Shown piece by piece: positions 8,295 through 17,680 of a stretch of DNA of 64,000 nucleotides (positions within the stretch are counted from its first letter, which is position 1; each line of letters opens with the position of its first letter). The notes under the pieces are model-generated. The model was not told where the DNA came from. It did not search any database and was given only the letters and a program-made list of their open reading frames with translations. Source of the stretch: an uncultured bacterium (GTDB lineage: Bacteria > Cloacimonadota > Cloacimonadia > Cloacimonadales > Cloacimonadaceae); the NCBI GenBank assembly GCA_938009275.1, contig CALLHY010000063.1:1-64000 (forward strand). Direction: 5' to 3'. A program made the position numbers and the translations under genes.

Positions 8295-10310
8295 ATGAAG
8301 TTATCTATCAGCAAGCACTATGCCCTCATCACATTGGTATTGATGATGCTATGTTGTAGCCTGGGAGCGCACAGTGTACTACAGTCAGATTCATCATCGG
8401 ATGGATTCAGATTTACCGAAACTCCCGCTCCTGCCGGGCCTGTGCGTCCCATAGCCGAATTTGAACCGGCGTCACATGTAATGATACGCTACCCGCTGGG
8501 AATTCCTCTATCCCTGGTAGTGCAGCTATCGAATACCGCAAAAGTGGTGTGCGTAGTTAGTAGCAGCCAACAGAATGCCGCCAATTCTGCCTTTCAGAAT
8601 GCCGGAGCTAATATGGCAAACATCACCTATATGAATGCAGCCACAGATTCATACTGGACAAGGGATTTTGGCCCCTGGTTCATATTTGACGGCAATGGTG
8701 ACTATGGGGTGGTAGATTTTGTATACAATCGTCCCCGACCCGATGACAATATGATACCGCAGCTATTTGCCAACCAGTATGGACACAACTATTATGGTAT
8801 GAACATTCAGCAAACCGGTGGGAACTACATGACCGATGGCATTAATACTGCTGCCCAAACCATGATTGCTTACAGCGAAAATGGTAGCAATCAGGCAAAT
8901 GTAAACAGCAAAATGCTAAACTACATGGGGATTACCAGCTATCATGTGTTGCCCGATCCGAATAACACATATATAGATCATATAGATTGCTGGGGCAAGT
9001 TTCTCGCGCCCGATAAAGTGCTAATCCGCAGCGTACCTTCCAGTCATGCCCAGTATGACGAGATAGAGGCAACCGCCAGCTATTTTGCCAATCTGAACTG
9101 CGCCTGGGGATATCCCTATAAGGTGTATCGGGTTAATACTCCTTCGAACCAACCATATACCAATTCACTTATTTTGAACAAGAAAGTGTTTGTGCCCATT
9201 ATGGGCGGTTCTTATGACGCCGCGGCACTTCAGGTGTATCGCAACGCTATGCCTGGCTATGAGGTTATCGGGGTTTCCGGAGCTTCATCAACTCCATGGG
9301 AATCTACTGATGCATTGCATTGCCGCACACATGAAATTCCCGATAAGCAAATGCTGCATATTGCACATCAGCCTTGGTTTGGAAGCGTGAGCCCTGCTGA
9401 GAACTATAACTTTAATGTAAATATCACAGCGCATAGTGGACAGCCATTGTATGGTGACTCTCTGTTTGTGGCATACAAGGTTAATTCTGGCAATTGGCAA
9501 CGCAGCTATCTGGTAAACGTTGCCTCCACGAATTATACTACTTTCTTAAATGGTTTTGCCGAGGGTGATACCATTAGGTATTTCGTGCATGCTGCGGATT
9601 ATTCGGGCAGGAGCTATGACCATCCCGTGTTCGCCGCATTAGACCCTCATATGTTCGTTATCGAAGGTGATAACATTGCTCCGGCAATTCAACATACTCC
9701 ATTGGCGGCTATCGGTAACAGCACAGGCCCTGCCACTTTTCTTGCCAGGGTAACCGATAACTCCGGTATAGAGCAGGTTGTGCTGCGCTACAAAGTGGAT
9801 AATTCGGAGATTGTGGAGCAGCAAATGGAATATGTGGGACAAGACTATTACAGCTACACGCATGAACCGCAGTTTGTGGCAGGGAATAGTAATTTCTACT
9901 ACAATATTTCTGCATACGACAGCAATCTTCCGCCAAATATATCCCAACTGCCGGGTGCTGATGCATGGTGGACAGTTCCAATCCAATCTGTGTCTGCTAA
10001 CGACAGTGTGGTGCCAACAATTTCAGAAGGCATAAACAGCATTTATCCAAGTCCGTTTAAGGTAGGTGGCGGCGCTAATATACATATCATTTTAGATTGC
10101 GCCAAATCTGTTCCAATAACGTGGAATATATTCAACTTGCGCGGACAGAATATTTATGAACGTCATTCAGTATCGAGTGGAAGTGGTTCGCAGGATATTG
10201 TATGGGATGGTAGAGATATGCGTGGAAACTTATCCACAAGTGGGATTTATTTCTTGCGAGTTTCAATAGGTCAAAACAGCTATAAAAGCAGGCTGCTACT
10301 AATCAAATAG
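8295..10310 (+). CDS. Secreted peptidylarginine-deiminase-like enzyme with C-terminal sorting domain
   Basis: The 671-residue protein starts with a signal peptide (about 1-25). A PAD_porph/agmatine-deiminase domain covers about 50-360. The guanidino-group-modifying residues can be placed: D124 (WTRDFGPW), H229 and D231 (IDHIDCWGK), N290 (YTNSLILN) and nucleophile C343 (ALHCRTHEIPD). These segments resemble the Porphyromonas gingivalis PPAD more than cytoplasmic agmatine deiminase. Ig-like regions follow, and the last 80 residues are a FlgD-like sorting module (YPSPF, then VWDGRDMRG and GIYFLRV). The expected reaction is conversion of arginine to citrulline in peptides, outside the cell. The neighbouring secreted carboxypeptidase suggests joint peptide processing. 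Activity on free agmatine cannot be excluded. Confidence 0.87.
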   Translation: MKLSISKHYALITLVLMMLCCSLGAHSVLQSDSSSDGFRFTETPAPAGPVRPIAEFEPASHVMIRYPLGIPLSLVVQLSNTAKVVCVVSSSQQNAANSAFQNAGANMANITYMNAATDSYWTRDFGPWFIFDGNGDYGVVDFVYNRPRPDDNMIPQLFANQYGHNYYGMNIQQTGGNYMTDGINTAAQTMIAYSENGSNQANVNSKMLNYMGITSYHVLPDPNNTYIDHIDCWGKFLAPDKVLIRSVPSSHAQYDEIEATASYFANLNCAWGYPYKVYRVNTPSNQPYTNSLILNKKVFVPIMGGSYDAAALQVYRNAMPGYEVIGVSGASSTPWESTDALHCRTHEIPDKQMLHIAHQPWFGSVSPAENYNFNVNITAHSGQPLYGDSLFVAYKVNSGNWQRSYLVNVASTNYTTFLNGFAEGDTIRYFVHAADYSGRSYDHPVFAALDPHMFVIEGDNIAPAIQHTPLAAIGNSTGPATFLARVTDNSGIEQVVLRYKVDNSEIVEQQMEYVGQDYYSYTHEPQFVAGNSNFYYNISAYDSNLPPNISQLPGADAWWTVPIQSVSANDSVVPTISEGINSIYPSPFKVGGGANIHIILDCAKSVPITWNIFNLRGQNIYERHSVSSGSGSQDIVWDGRDMRGNLSTSGIYFLRVSIGQNSYKSRLLLIK

Positions 10311-10364
10311 CCGCTGATGAAAAGTGTCCACCCGAAGAAATATGATTTATTTATCATTTTGTTC

Positions 10365-10394
10365 TTGACACAAAACGCTAAGCCTGTATTTATG
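10365..10394 (+). promoter_or_regulatory. Putative promoter upstream of the carboxypeptidase gene
   Basis: TTGACA at 10365-10370 is followed after 16 bp by TATTTATG (10387-10394), close to the Bacteroidota -7 consensus TAnnTTTG. It lies upstream of the hairpin at 10433, so a transcript from here would contain that hairpin in its leader. Confidence 0.5.
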
Positions 10395-10432
10395 TATTCA
10401 GCCTACAGACCCTACATAGAATGCCCTCCGAG

Positions 10433-10472
10433 CAGTGGGGATGCCGCCCGGCATTCCCCACTGTATTTTTTT
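10433..10472 (+). terminator. Intrinsic terminator or leader attenuator
   Basis: The left arm 10433-10445 pairs with 10450-10463 (13 base pairs, one bulged T, four-base loop). Seven T residues follow at 10466-10472, the classic intrinsic terminator layout. It lies between a promoter and the ribosome site at 10484 of the carboxypeptidase. GAATGCC at 10419-10425 can pair with GGCATTC at 10450-10456, which would break the terminator stem. Confidence 0.7.
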
Positions 10473-10494
10473 ACCCAATAATCAGGAGTGTTAT

Positions 10495-13056
10495 ATGAAG
10501 TATGCATTGTTATCTCTTTTCATTATTCTAGCTCTTGCTGCTAATGCTTTCGAGCCATCCAACACGTTGCCGGTAGTTAATCAGAAATCAGTTGTGGATA
10601 TTGCAGTAAAGACCGGAGAATCTTTTGTTGCTAGGCTAGATAATCCTTCTGATGCTGATTTTGGTTTCTTTCAGCGAGCAAAGTATGATATCTGTGCCTA
10701 CCACCCCGGTTTGTATCTGGATGTGCTGGTAAATGAAGATATGTTTCGCGAGTTGCAGTTAAATTACTCCGGAATATACATCACTCAAACCGAAGCTCAG
10801 TTAAAAGCAAACCTGAAATCTACATCGCGAGATTTGCCAGGCTATAGAAACTACCAGACTATGCTGGACGAATTGATGGTGCTACAGGCAATGTATCCCA
10901 ATTTAGTTAGAGTTCAGTCTATAGGTGAATCATGGGGTTCAGTATATGCAGCGCAGAATATCCCGGCTTATTTAGCTTTCGACCATCAGATTTGGGCTGT
11001 GAAGCTATCTAATAATGTTGAGCAGATAGAGGACGAGCCGGCTTTCTATTTCGTTGGGGAGCATCATGCCCGTGAGCCAATAAGTCTGGAAACAGTTATG
11101 GGCATCCTTGTTCACTTGCTGGAAGGATATGGAACAGATCCGGAAATAACTGACATAGTAAACACGTCTGAGATATGGTTTGTTCCACTGTTAAACCCGG
11201 ATGGTCATAAACTGGTGATAAATGAAAGCAACGTGTGGTGGCGAAAGAACATATTTGACAACAACGCTAATTCAATAATCGAAACAGACCAATGGGGATA
11301 TGGGGCAGATGGCGCGGATTTGAACCGCAACTATGGTTATAAATGGGGCTACGTAAATGCGTCAGGATATCCATACGAGGTTACCTATCATGGAGCATCT
11401 CCCTTCTCAGAGATAGAAACTCAAGCATTTAGGGATCTGCTGCTCTCCCGAAAGTTTATTGCTGGCATCAGCTATCATACCTATGGTGAGTATGTTTTAT
11501 ACCCATTGGGCTTTATGTCGAATATTGTATCTCCCGATGCAGAAGAGATGCAAGCACTTGCCGTGGCAATGGCAAGCTCCATCCCCAGGCAGGGATCTGG
11601 CACCTATACTCCCATGCCATCCTATTCTTTATATCCGGTTAGCGGTAGTTCGGAAGATTGGGTATATGGTGAAAGAGGGATTTTCGGTTATACGATTGAA
11701 ATGGCAGATGAATTTATACCTCCGGCAGCAGACGTGCCGACGATTGTGGCTAACAACCTGAATGCTGCCAAGATTCTGCTATCCCGCAAGAATAGTAAGA
11801 TGCTGAGAGGACACGTTACAGATGCTTTAACCGGGACTGCCCTTGAGGCCATGATCTTTGTTGAGGGCATCGATGACAATCCCCTGAAGACTATACAAAC
11901 CTATTCTGAACCTGTTTTTGGTGCTTATTACCGGTTCCTGCCAGTTGGATCACACAGAGTTAGCTATTTGTGTGAAGGATATGCCAGCTTCAGCATGATG
12001 GTGAACATAACAGCCGACGCGGTAAGTATAGCAGATGTGGCTTTATTACCAGCAGAACAGCTTAACTTAGCTTTGCGTGTATGCAGACTGGATGGAACCC
12101 CGATAGAAGGAGCAAGCATCAGCTTTGTGGATAGTGAGATCGGTGCTTATGTAACCAATGCCAGCGGTCAGATTTATTTAACTAACTTCAATGCTGGGAT
12201 GTACCGGATGATTATTGCTGCCGAAGGTTTTGAGATGTTACATAGAACCCATGAGATTTCTTCTCCGAATTATACTTTTTACCTTAGCGAAGCACCTGCT
12301 ATAGCAGATGATTTTGAAACAGAACTTGTGGACTGGTACATTACCGGCAATTGGGGTAGAAGCAGTATCAACTTTAATAGCGGAACATACTCGCTGAGCG
12401 ACAGTCCCGTTGGCAACTATCAAAATAACAGGAATGTGCATTGCAGGCTAATCCAACCAATAGACCTGCGGCTTGCATTGAACGCCAACCTGCAGTTTAT
12501 GGCTATGTATAGCATAAATCTCGATGGTGATTACTGTCAGCTGTCTTACTCCGTAAATGGCACCGATTGGACATATCTTGCCGATTTCATGGGTGTTTCC
12601 CCGTGGCAGCAGTATTCTTATAGTCTAAATCACTTGATTGGAAACCAAGTGTACCTGCGTTTCTCCATGATAACTACCAATTCCGGTACGGGAGATGGTA
12701 TATACATCGATGATCTAAAGCTGTTTGTTACTGGCAATTCCACTCCGCTTACTGATGAAGTTTCGCCTGTTATAAAGCCGCAGTTATTAACTCATCCCAA
12801 TCCTTTCAGCGGCAAACTAAGCATCAATGTAACTGGGATTAAGCAGAATGAGTACGGCTATCAGCTTGACATCTACAATGTAAAAGGGCAACTGGTTAGA
12901 ACCATTCCAATAAATAATGTACTTGCCAAAGAAACCAGCGTTGAATGGAATGGCAAAGATAATGGCATGCGCAAGTGCGCAAACGGCATCTATTTTGTAA
13001 AGCTTAACCATAGAGGTAATTCGCTTTGCACGGCTAAAACCATATTGATTAAATAG
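10495..13056 (+). CDS. Secreted M14-family zinc carboxypeptidase with C-terminal sorting domain
   Basis: The ATG at 10495 follows an AGGAG ribosome site at 10484; the upstream in-frame ATG at 10435 lies inside the terminator hairpin. The 853-residue product has a signal peptide (about 1-18) and a propeptide-like region. The M14 catalytic domain (about 110-440) carries zinc ligands H191 and E194 (GEHHAREP) and H328 (SYHTYGE), DLNRNYGYKWG for substrate binding, and the general base E402 (YTIEMADE). Two carboxypeptidase-regulatory-like beta domains follow. A jelly-roll-like region with W-Y-x-T-G-N-W comes next, then a FlgD-like sorting module (HPNPFSGK, WNGKDNG, GIYFVKL). It should trim C-terminal residues from peptides outside the cell. 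Confidence 0.92.
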   Translation: MKYALLSLFIILALAANAFEPSNTLPVVNQKSVVDIAVKTGESFVARLDNPSDADFGFFQRAKYDICAYHPGLYLDVLVNEDMFRELQLNYSGIYITQTEAQLKANLKSTSRDLPGYRNYQTMLDELMVLQAMYPNLVRVQSIGESWGSVYAAQNIPAYLAFDHQIWAVKLSNNVEQIEDEPAFYFVGEHHAREPISLETVMGILVHLLEGYGTDPEITDIVNTSEIWFVPLLNPDGHKLVINESNVWWRKNIFDNNANSIIETDQWGYGADGADLNRNYGYKWGYVNASGYPYEVTYHGASPFSEIETQAFRDLLLSRKFIAGISYHTYGEYVLYPLGFMSNIVSPDAEEMQALAVAMASSIPRQGSGTYTPMPSYSLYPVSGSSEDWVYGERGIFGYTIEMADEFIPPAADVPTIVANNLNAAKILLSRKNSKMLRGHVTDALTGTALEAMIFVEGIDDNPLKTIQTYSEPVFGAYYRFLPVGSHRVSYLCEGYASFSMMVNITADAVSIADVALLPAEQLNLALRVCRLDGTPIEGASISFVDSEIGAYVTNASGQIYLTNFNAGMYRMIIAAEGFEMLHRTHEISSPNYTFYLSEAPAIADDFETELVDWYITGNWGRSSINFNSGTYSLSDSPVGNYQNNRNVHCRLIQPIDLRLALNANLQFMAMYSINLDGDYCQLSYSVNGTDWTYLADFMGVSPWQQYSYSLNHLIGNQVYLRFSMITTNSGTGDGIYIDDLKLFVTGNSTPLTDEVSPVIKPQLLTHPNPFSGKLSINVTGIKQNEYGYQLDIYNVKGQLVRTIPINNVLAKETSVEWNGKDNGMRKCANGIYFVKLNHRGNSLCTAKTILIK

Positions 13057-13071
13057 GAGCATGGTACACCA

Positions 13072-14253
13072 TTGGAAGAAATTCGAATTGAGCATGTAAC
13101 AAAAGATTTCGACGGCTTTGTTGCCGTAAACGATGTATCACTTACAATACACAGCGGAGAGTTGTTTTCGTTCCTGGGCCCCAGCGGTTGTGGCAAAACC
13201 ACATTACTGCGCATGATTGCTGGCTTTGAAACTCCGAGAAGCGGCAGAATAATGATAGGCAGTGCCGACATCACCGATATCCCCCCCTATAAAAGGCAAG
13301 TGAACACCATTTTTCAAAACTATTCTTTGTTTCCCCACATGTCTGTTTATGACAATGTGGCTTTTGGGCTAAGAATACGTAAAACACCCAAAGCAGAGAT
13401 TAAAGATAGGGTAGAGGAGATGTTGTCTTTGGTTAAGATGGCAGATCAGGCTTCGAAGTATCCAGATCAGATATCCGGTGGACAAAAACAACGCATAGCC
13501 ATTGCCAGAGCTCTAATCAACAAGCCAAAAGTGCTGCTGCTGGATGAACCCCTGGCTGCACTTGATCTCAAGCTACGCCAACACATGCTTATTGAGCTGA
13601 TGAACATCCACGATGCTGTGGGGATTACCTTTATCTACGTTACTCACGACCAGGGCGAGGCAATGAGTATATCCGACCGGGTAGCCGTGATGAACCATGG
13701 TAAAATAATCCAGGCGGGGCCTCCGGATGACATTTATGAAAGACCCAAGAGCATCTTTTCGGCATACTTTATTGGGGAAACCAACCTGATTACCGGAGAG
13801 GTTACCGCCATTGAAGATGATTATATCCAATTGAAATGCCCGGACGGCACAGGTAACTTTCTTGAGCTGGACAGCACCTATAACATTAAGCCGGAGGTGG
13901 GCAAGGAACTAACCGTGTCCTTGCGCCCTGAAAAGATTGCCCTATCCCGTTCCAAACCGCGCATGCAAGATGATATTAACATGCTGAAAGGCACGATAGA
14001 AGACATATTGTATCTGGGCACTCACACCCAATATATCGTCCGTGTGGGGCTGCTGAAATTCCGGGTGTTCAGCCAGCATAAACGTGTGTATTTCGACGAC
14101 AAAGCATTGGACTGGGAAGAATCAGTCTGGCTGTTTTGGCACGATTCAGATACATGGCTGATAGACGAGATACCCGAGCACGATATCAGTGACTCCGCCG
14201 AAGGTGGTGTAAGCCACTATCAACGCTCAGTGAAAAGACCGGCACAGATATGA
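13072..14253 (+). CDS. potA: Spermidine/putrescine-type ABC transporter ATPase PotA
   Basis: The start is a TTG with AGGAG 12 bases upstream; no ATG fits the N-terminus. The 393-residue protein has Walker A GPSGCGKTT at 36-44, signature SGGQKQR at 135-141 and Walker B LLLDEP at 155-160. The switch histidine lies in VTHDQGEA, and a C-terminal TOBE domain follows. The sequence matches PotA/CysA-type importer ATPases. With the two downstream permeases it forms a four-base-overlap operon for polyamine or related uptake. The usual periplasmic binding protein PotD is absent from the cluster. The gene begins 15 bp after the carboxypeptidase, so the two may share a transcript. Confidence 0.93.
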   Translation: MEEIRIEHVTKDFDGFVAVNDVSLTIHSGELFSFLGPSGCGKTTLLRMIAGFETPRSGRIMIGSADITDIPPYKRQVNTIFQNYSLFPHMSVYDNVAFGLRIRKTPKAEIKDRVEEMLSLVKMADQASKYPDQISGGQKQRIAIARALINKPKVLLLDEPLAALDLKLRQHMLIELMNIHDAVGITFIYVTHDQGEAMSISDRVAVMNHGKIIQAGPPDDIYERPKSIFSAYFIGETNLITGEVTAIEDDYIQLKCPDGTGNFLELDSTYNIKPEVGKELTVSLRPEKIALSRSKPRMQDDINMLKGTIEDILYLGTHTQYIVRVGLLKFRVFSQHKRVYFDDKALDWEESVWLFWHDSDTWLIDEIPEHDISDSAEGGVSHYQRSVKRPAQI

Positions 14254-15161
14254 GCAAAGAGCCTAGAACCGATTGGCAACGCCAGCAAAAGCAGCTATCC
14301 AAACAGCAGAAAAGCCGCAATCTGGCCTCATGGGCATTAACAGCCCCGGCTTTGCTTTGGCTTATAGTATTTTTCCTGGTTCCTTATCTGATTGTGGTTA
14401 TATATAGCTTTCTTACTCCAGACATCTATGACGTTAAGTTCGAGTTCTCTATGGATGCCTACCGGCAAGCTTTTAATCCGGATTATCTAAGGACCCTTTT
14501 CCAATCCTTCAAACTGGCAACCTTTACCACGCTGTTATGCCTGCTTCTGGGCTTTCCCGTTGCATACTTTATTGCCCGTGCGAAAGATAAAACCAAGAAC
14601 ACACTTCTGGTATTCATAATTATCCCCTTCTGGACAAATCTTATAATACGCATCTTCTCCTGGCGCATATTCTTAGCTTACAATGGAGTGCTGAACGATG
14701 TACTGATGAACATCGGGTTAATCTCCCAACCCCTGGAAATCATGCGCACGGATATGGCAGTTATTCTGGTGATGGTATATGTATATTTACCATATATGAT
14801 ATTGCCGCTCTATAGCGTTTTGGAGAAGCTGGATTTTACTTTGCTGCAGGCCGCGATGGATCTTGGTGCAAGCGAAGTGAAGGCCTTTTTTAGTATTACT
14901 TTGCCTCTATCCATAGAAGGTATCTTTGCAGGCTCACTACTGGTATTCATCCCTGCCTTAGGAGCTTACCTGATACCACAATTAGTGGGCAACCAACGAA
15001 CGCTATATCTGGGACAGGTGATTACCTATAAGATAAAGAACATTCCCCGCAACTGGCCAATGGCATCCGCTTTGTCTTTAACTCTGCTGTTCTTTGTGGC
15101 TATTATGCTAATTTTACTATTCACTCTTTATCGGCACCGCAGAAACAGGGGGCACGCATGA
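14250..15161 (+). CDS. potB: ABC transporter permease PotB
   Basis: The 303-residue inner-membrane protein has about six hydrophobic helices. The permease-to-ATPase coupling loop is present as EAA-like AAMDLGASEVKAFFSITLP. It overlaps potA by four bases and potC by four bases. In spermidine/putrescine importers PotB and PotC form the transmembrane channel. The N-terminal 25 residues are rich in K, R and Q and precede the first helix. Confidence 0.92.
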   Translation: MSKEPRTDWQRQQKQLSKQQKSRNLASWALTAPALLWLIVFFLVPYLIVVIYSFLTPDIYDVKFEFSMDAYRQAFNPDYLRTLFQSFKLATFTTLLCLLLGFPVAYFIARAKDKTKNTLLVFIIIPFWTNLIIRIFSWRIFLAYNGVLNDVLMNIGLISQPLEIMRTDMAVILVMVYVYLPYMILPLYSVLEKLDFTLLQAAMDLGASEVKAFFSITLPLSIEGIFAGSLLVFIPALGAYLIPQLVGNQRTLYLGQVITYKIKNIPRNWPMASALSLTLLFFVAIMLILLFTLYRHRRNRGHA

Positions 15162-15958
15162 AGCGTATGTCTATAGCCCGGTTTTATAAAGGGATGAATC
15201 TAACAGCGTTTAGCCTGGTAATGGTATTTCTCTACATTCCAATTCTTATCCTGGTAATCTTCAGCTTCAATGATGCCAAAATTATAACCGGCTGGCGGGG
15301 ATTTACTCTAAAGTACTATGAACAGCTTTGGCACAATGACGCGATCAAAGACGCCTTTCGCAATACCATGCTGATAGCTGGATTATCCACCTTAATCTCT
15401 ACTGTTTTTGGCATTCTTACCGCCCTGGGAATGGAGAATAAGAACTTTAGCGGACGCCGCCTCATCTCCGGGCTGATTTACGTTCCTTTGGTGATTCCAG
15501 ATATATTGATGGGGGTTTCATTGGCGTTGCTGTTTAATTTTACCAGAGTGAATACAGGCATGATAACGGTTCTTATTGCCCACATCACTTTCTGTATTTC
15601 CTATACCGTGATCGTAATCCAATCGCGCCTTGAGGGCTTTGACTACTCGCTGGTGGAAGCTGCCATGGACTTGGGCGCAAAACCGGCTGTTATTTTTTGG
15701 AAAGTTAAGTTTCCCTTAATGCTCCCCGGCATCATAGCAGCAGCGCTGCTGGCATTCACGCTATCCATAGACGATTTTATTATCACCTTCTTCACTTCAG
15801 GACGCGGTTTTGACACTCTGCCCATATATGTAGAGGGCACAATCCGACGCGGAACTATTACTACCATTAATTCACTCTCTACCATTATGATTGGCTTCAC
15901 ATTGTTTCTGGTGGTAATCACCAAGCGTATCCGCAAGGTGCTGATATCATCAATGTGA
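15158..15958 (+). CDS. potC: ABC transporter permease PotC
   Basis: The 266-residue permease has six hydrophobic helices and the coupling loop AAMDLGAKPAVIFWKVKFP. The SIDDFIITFFTSG segment typical of PotC is present near residue 205. The start overlaps the potB stop. After it comes a 114-bp gap and then a LamG protein, where PotD would normally be. The missing binding protein must be encoded elsewhere or the substrate recognised differently. Confidence 0.92.
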   Translation: MKRMSIARFYKGMNLTAFSLVMVFLYIPILILVIFSFNDAKIITGWRGFTLKYYEQLWHNDAIKDAFRNTMLIAGLSTLISTVFGILTALGMENKNFSGRRLISGLIYVPLVIPDILMGVSLALLFNFTRVNTGMITVLIAHITFCISYTVIVIQSRLEGFDYSLVEAAMDLGAKPAVIFWKVKFPLMLPGIIAAALLAFTLSIDDFIITFFTSGRGFDTLPIYVEGTIRRGTITTINSLSTIMIGFTLFLVVITKRIRKVLISSM

Positions 15959-16072
15959 GCGAAGGCAAGGAAGCAGCAGGAAAGGCCTGATAAACATTGT
16001 CACTTAAACGTCATTGCATTATGCCAGAGCATGGTTATTTTTTAGATAAAAAACCACAAAGGATTGTAGATT

Positions 16073-17347
16073 ATGAAAGACAGAGTTATGCTATTTTTGT
16101 TGTTTATTGTAGGCTTTTTACCGCTGTCTATGTATGGAGTTATGGAGCTTAGCCTAAACCCTTCTGAGGTAACCATGGGCGTTCTTCCTGGAAACACAGC
16201 AAGAACCTATCTGGAGGTGAGCAATACAGGATCTGAAGAGCGTAGCTTCAGCTTGTTTCATGCGCTTAACCCGGTAAGTGATCAGCAAGTGGCATATTAT
16301 CCCTTCGACAGCCTATATACTGATATGTTTACCTGTACAAGTGGAACCATTGTAAATCTACCTTTTGTGGAAGACAGGGACTCTGAAGTTAGTAGTGCAG
16401 TATATTTTACTGGAGCTTCTAAATACATCACCCGTGATTTTGCATTGCAGAATGACTTTTCCGTGTCATTCTGGGCGAAGCCGGTGGTAGCTCAGACCAT
16501 TTATAGCCAATCATATGGCAATGCCCCGCTCTATGCAAAATACCTCATAGGTCCAGAATGGGGGGGTACTTCTAATTGGGGAGGTTTTGGTATTGCTCTT
16601 GGGACAAACGGGATTATGCTAATAGAGCACGGACATGCTTACATGCCCTGTTTATTGTCTTATAGTGCAAACTTGGCTGGATGGCACCACTATACGGTTA
16701 CGTTTTCTAACCATGCACCAAAGCTCTATATCGATGGAAATCTCGTTCAATCAGGCATAAGCAGTCAGCGCAGTTATACCCGACTTAGTCACGAATTAGG
16801 TAGTTATGTTTATGGCAGTTACTCTGGCTACCTTGATGATTTTTGTGTGTTCAGCAGCTCACTAAGTCCATCTCAAGTACATGATGTGTTTACATATGAC
16901 AACAAGTCTCGCTTCATTATAAGTCCTCAATACGGGGTTATCGCTGCAGGAACCAGCCAGGTTGTGATGCTGAAGATGGTAGAAACATCACTTTCTCCTG
17001 GTATCTATACCGATGAGTTAATATTCTGCCAGGGAGGGAACGTGCCCGAGTATCAGATTATTCCGGTAGAAATTGAGGTATCTGATAGGGGGCCGTTGGC
17101 TCCGGCTTCCGTAACCATAAACAGATTGCCAAACGGAGATGTATTACTTCAGTGGCAAGCAGTTACACAGGATACGTATGGGGATTCATTTTCGCCTGAT
17201 TGTTACCGTATCTATCGAGCTGAGTCTCCCGGTTCACCAGATGATTACGTAGAAATTGGTCAGAGTAGTAGCACGCAATATGTCGATAGTCACAATCCAT
17301 TGCTACCCTCTCAGCCTATGAGGTTCTATTTAATTCGGGCGGAATAG
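16073..17347 (+). CDS. Exported LamG-domain and fibronectin-III-like protein
   Basis: The 424-residue protein has a signal peptide (about 1-22). A short beta domain follows with an LNPSEVTMGVLPG start, like ASPM/SPD-2/Hydin or DUF11-type Ig domains. A LamG/concanavalin fold runs over about 75-280 (WHHYTVTF, LYIDGNLVQSG and YLDDFCVFSSSLS are its hallmarks). A C-terminal fibronectin III-like domain (VLLQWQAV, CYRIYRAE) ends the protein, so there is no sorting module. LamG domains bind carbohydrates or proteins, and this is probably a surface or periplasmic adhesion protein. An AAAGGA ribosome site precedes the ATG. Confidence 0.75.
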   Translation: MKDRVMLFLLFIVGFLPLSMYGVMELSLNPSEVTMGVLPGNTARTYLEVSNTGSEERSFSLFHALNPVSDQQVAYYPFDSLYTDMFTCTSGTIVNLPFVEDRDSEVSSAVYFTGASKYITRDFALQNDFSVSFWAKPVVAQTIYSQSYGNAPLYAKYLIGPEWGGTSNWGGFGIALGTNGIMLIEHGHAYMPCLLSYSANLAGWHHYTVTFSNHAPKLYIDGNLVQSGISSQRSYTRLSHELGSYVYGSYSGYLDDFCVFSSSLSPSQVHDVFTYDNKSRFIISPQYGVIAAGTSQVVMLKMVETSLSPGIYTDELIFCQGGNVPEYQIIPVEIEVSDRGPLAPASVTINRLPNGDVLLQWQAVTQDTYGDSFSPDCYRIYRAESPGSPDDYVEIGQSSSTQYVDSHNPLLPSQPMRFYLIRAE

Positions 17348-17391
17348 AGCCTTGTTCTATTCTACCATAATCTGCAAATCAGCGAAAGTTG

Positions 17392-17420
17392 TTGACAGAA
17401 ATCCGCCTCACAGGTTTTTG
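17392..17420 (+). promoter_or_regulatory. Putative promoter of tRNA-Pro/tRNA-Val
   Basis: TTGACA at 17392-17397 is followed by GAAATCC and then TTTTTG at 17415-17420. The tRNA-Pro(CGG) gene on the other strand has the same TTGACAGAAATCC start and a TTTTG at the same distance. Confidence 0.5.
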
Positions 17421-17430
17421 GGTGCATCTG

Positions 17431-17508
<78 letters not shown>

Positions 17509-17529
17509 GTAGATATTGATATACGGTGT

Positions 17530-17605
17530 GGGCGCTTAGCTCAGCTGGGAGAGCGCTTGCTTTACACGCAAGTGGTCGGGGGTTCGAGTCCCTTAGCGCC
17601 CACCA
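17530..17605 (+). tRNA. tRNA-Val(TAC)
   Basis: Acceptor GGGCGCT/AGCGCCC, anticodon TAC at 17563-17565 in loop TTTACAC, and CCA encoded at 17603-17605. Confidence 0.97.
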
Positions 17606-17680
17606 TCATATAATTTCACAACTTGTTTTATGGTAAGCAGGTTATTCTTAAGCCTTCAGCCGCATAAAAAATGGGGATGA

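Noticed and set aside
10435..10494. Upstream start of the carboxypeptidase
   Set aside because: This ATG lies inside the terminator hairpin, while AGGAG at 10484 and a proper signal peptide begin at 10495.
16073..17347. PotD-like binding protein for the transporter
   Set aside because: The sequence is a LamG and fibronectin-like protein without the binding-protein fold.
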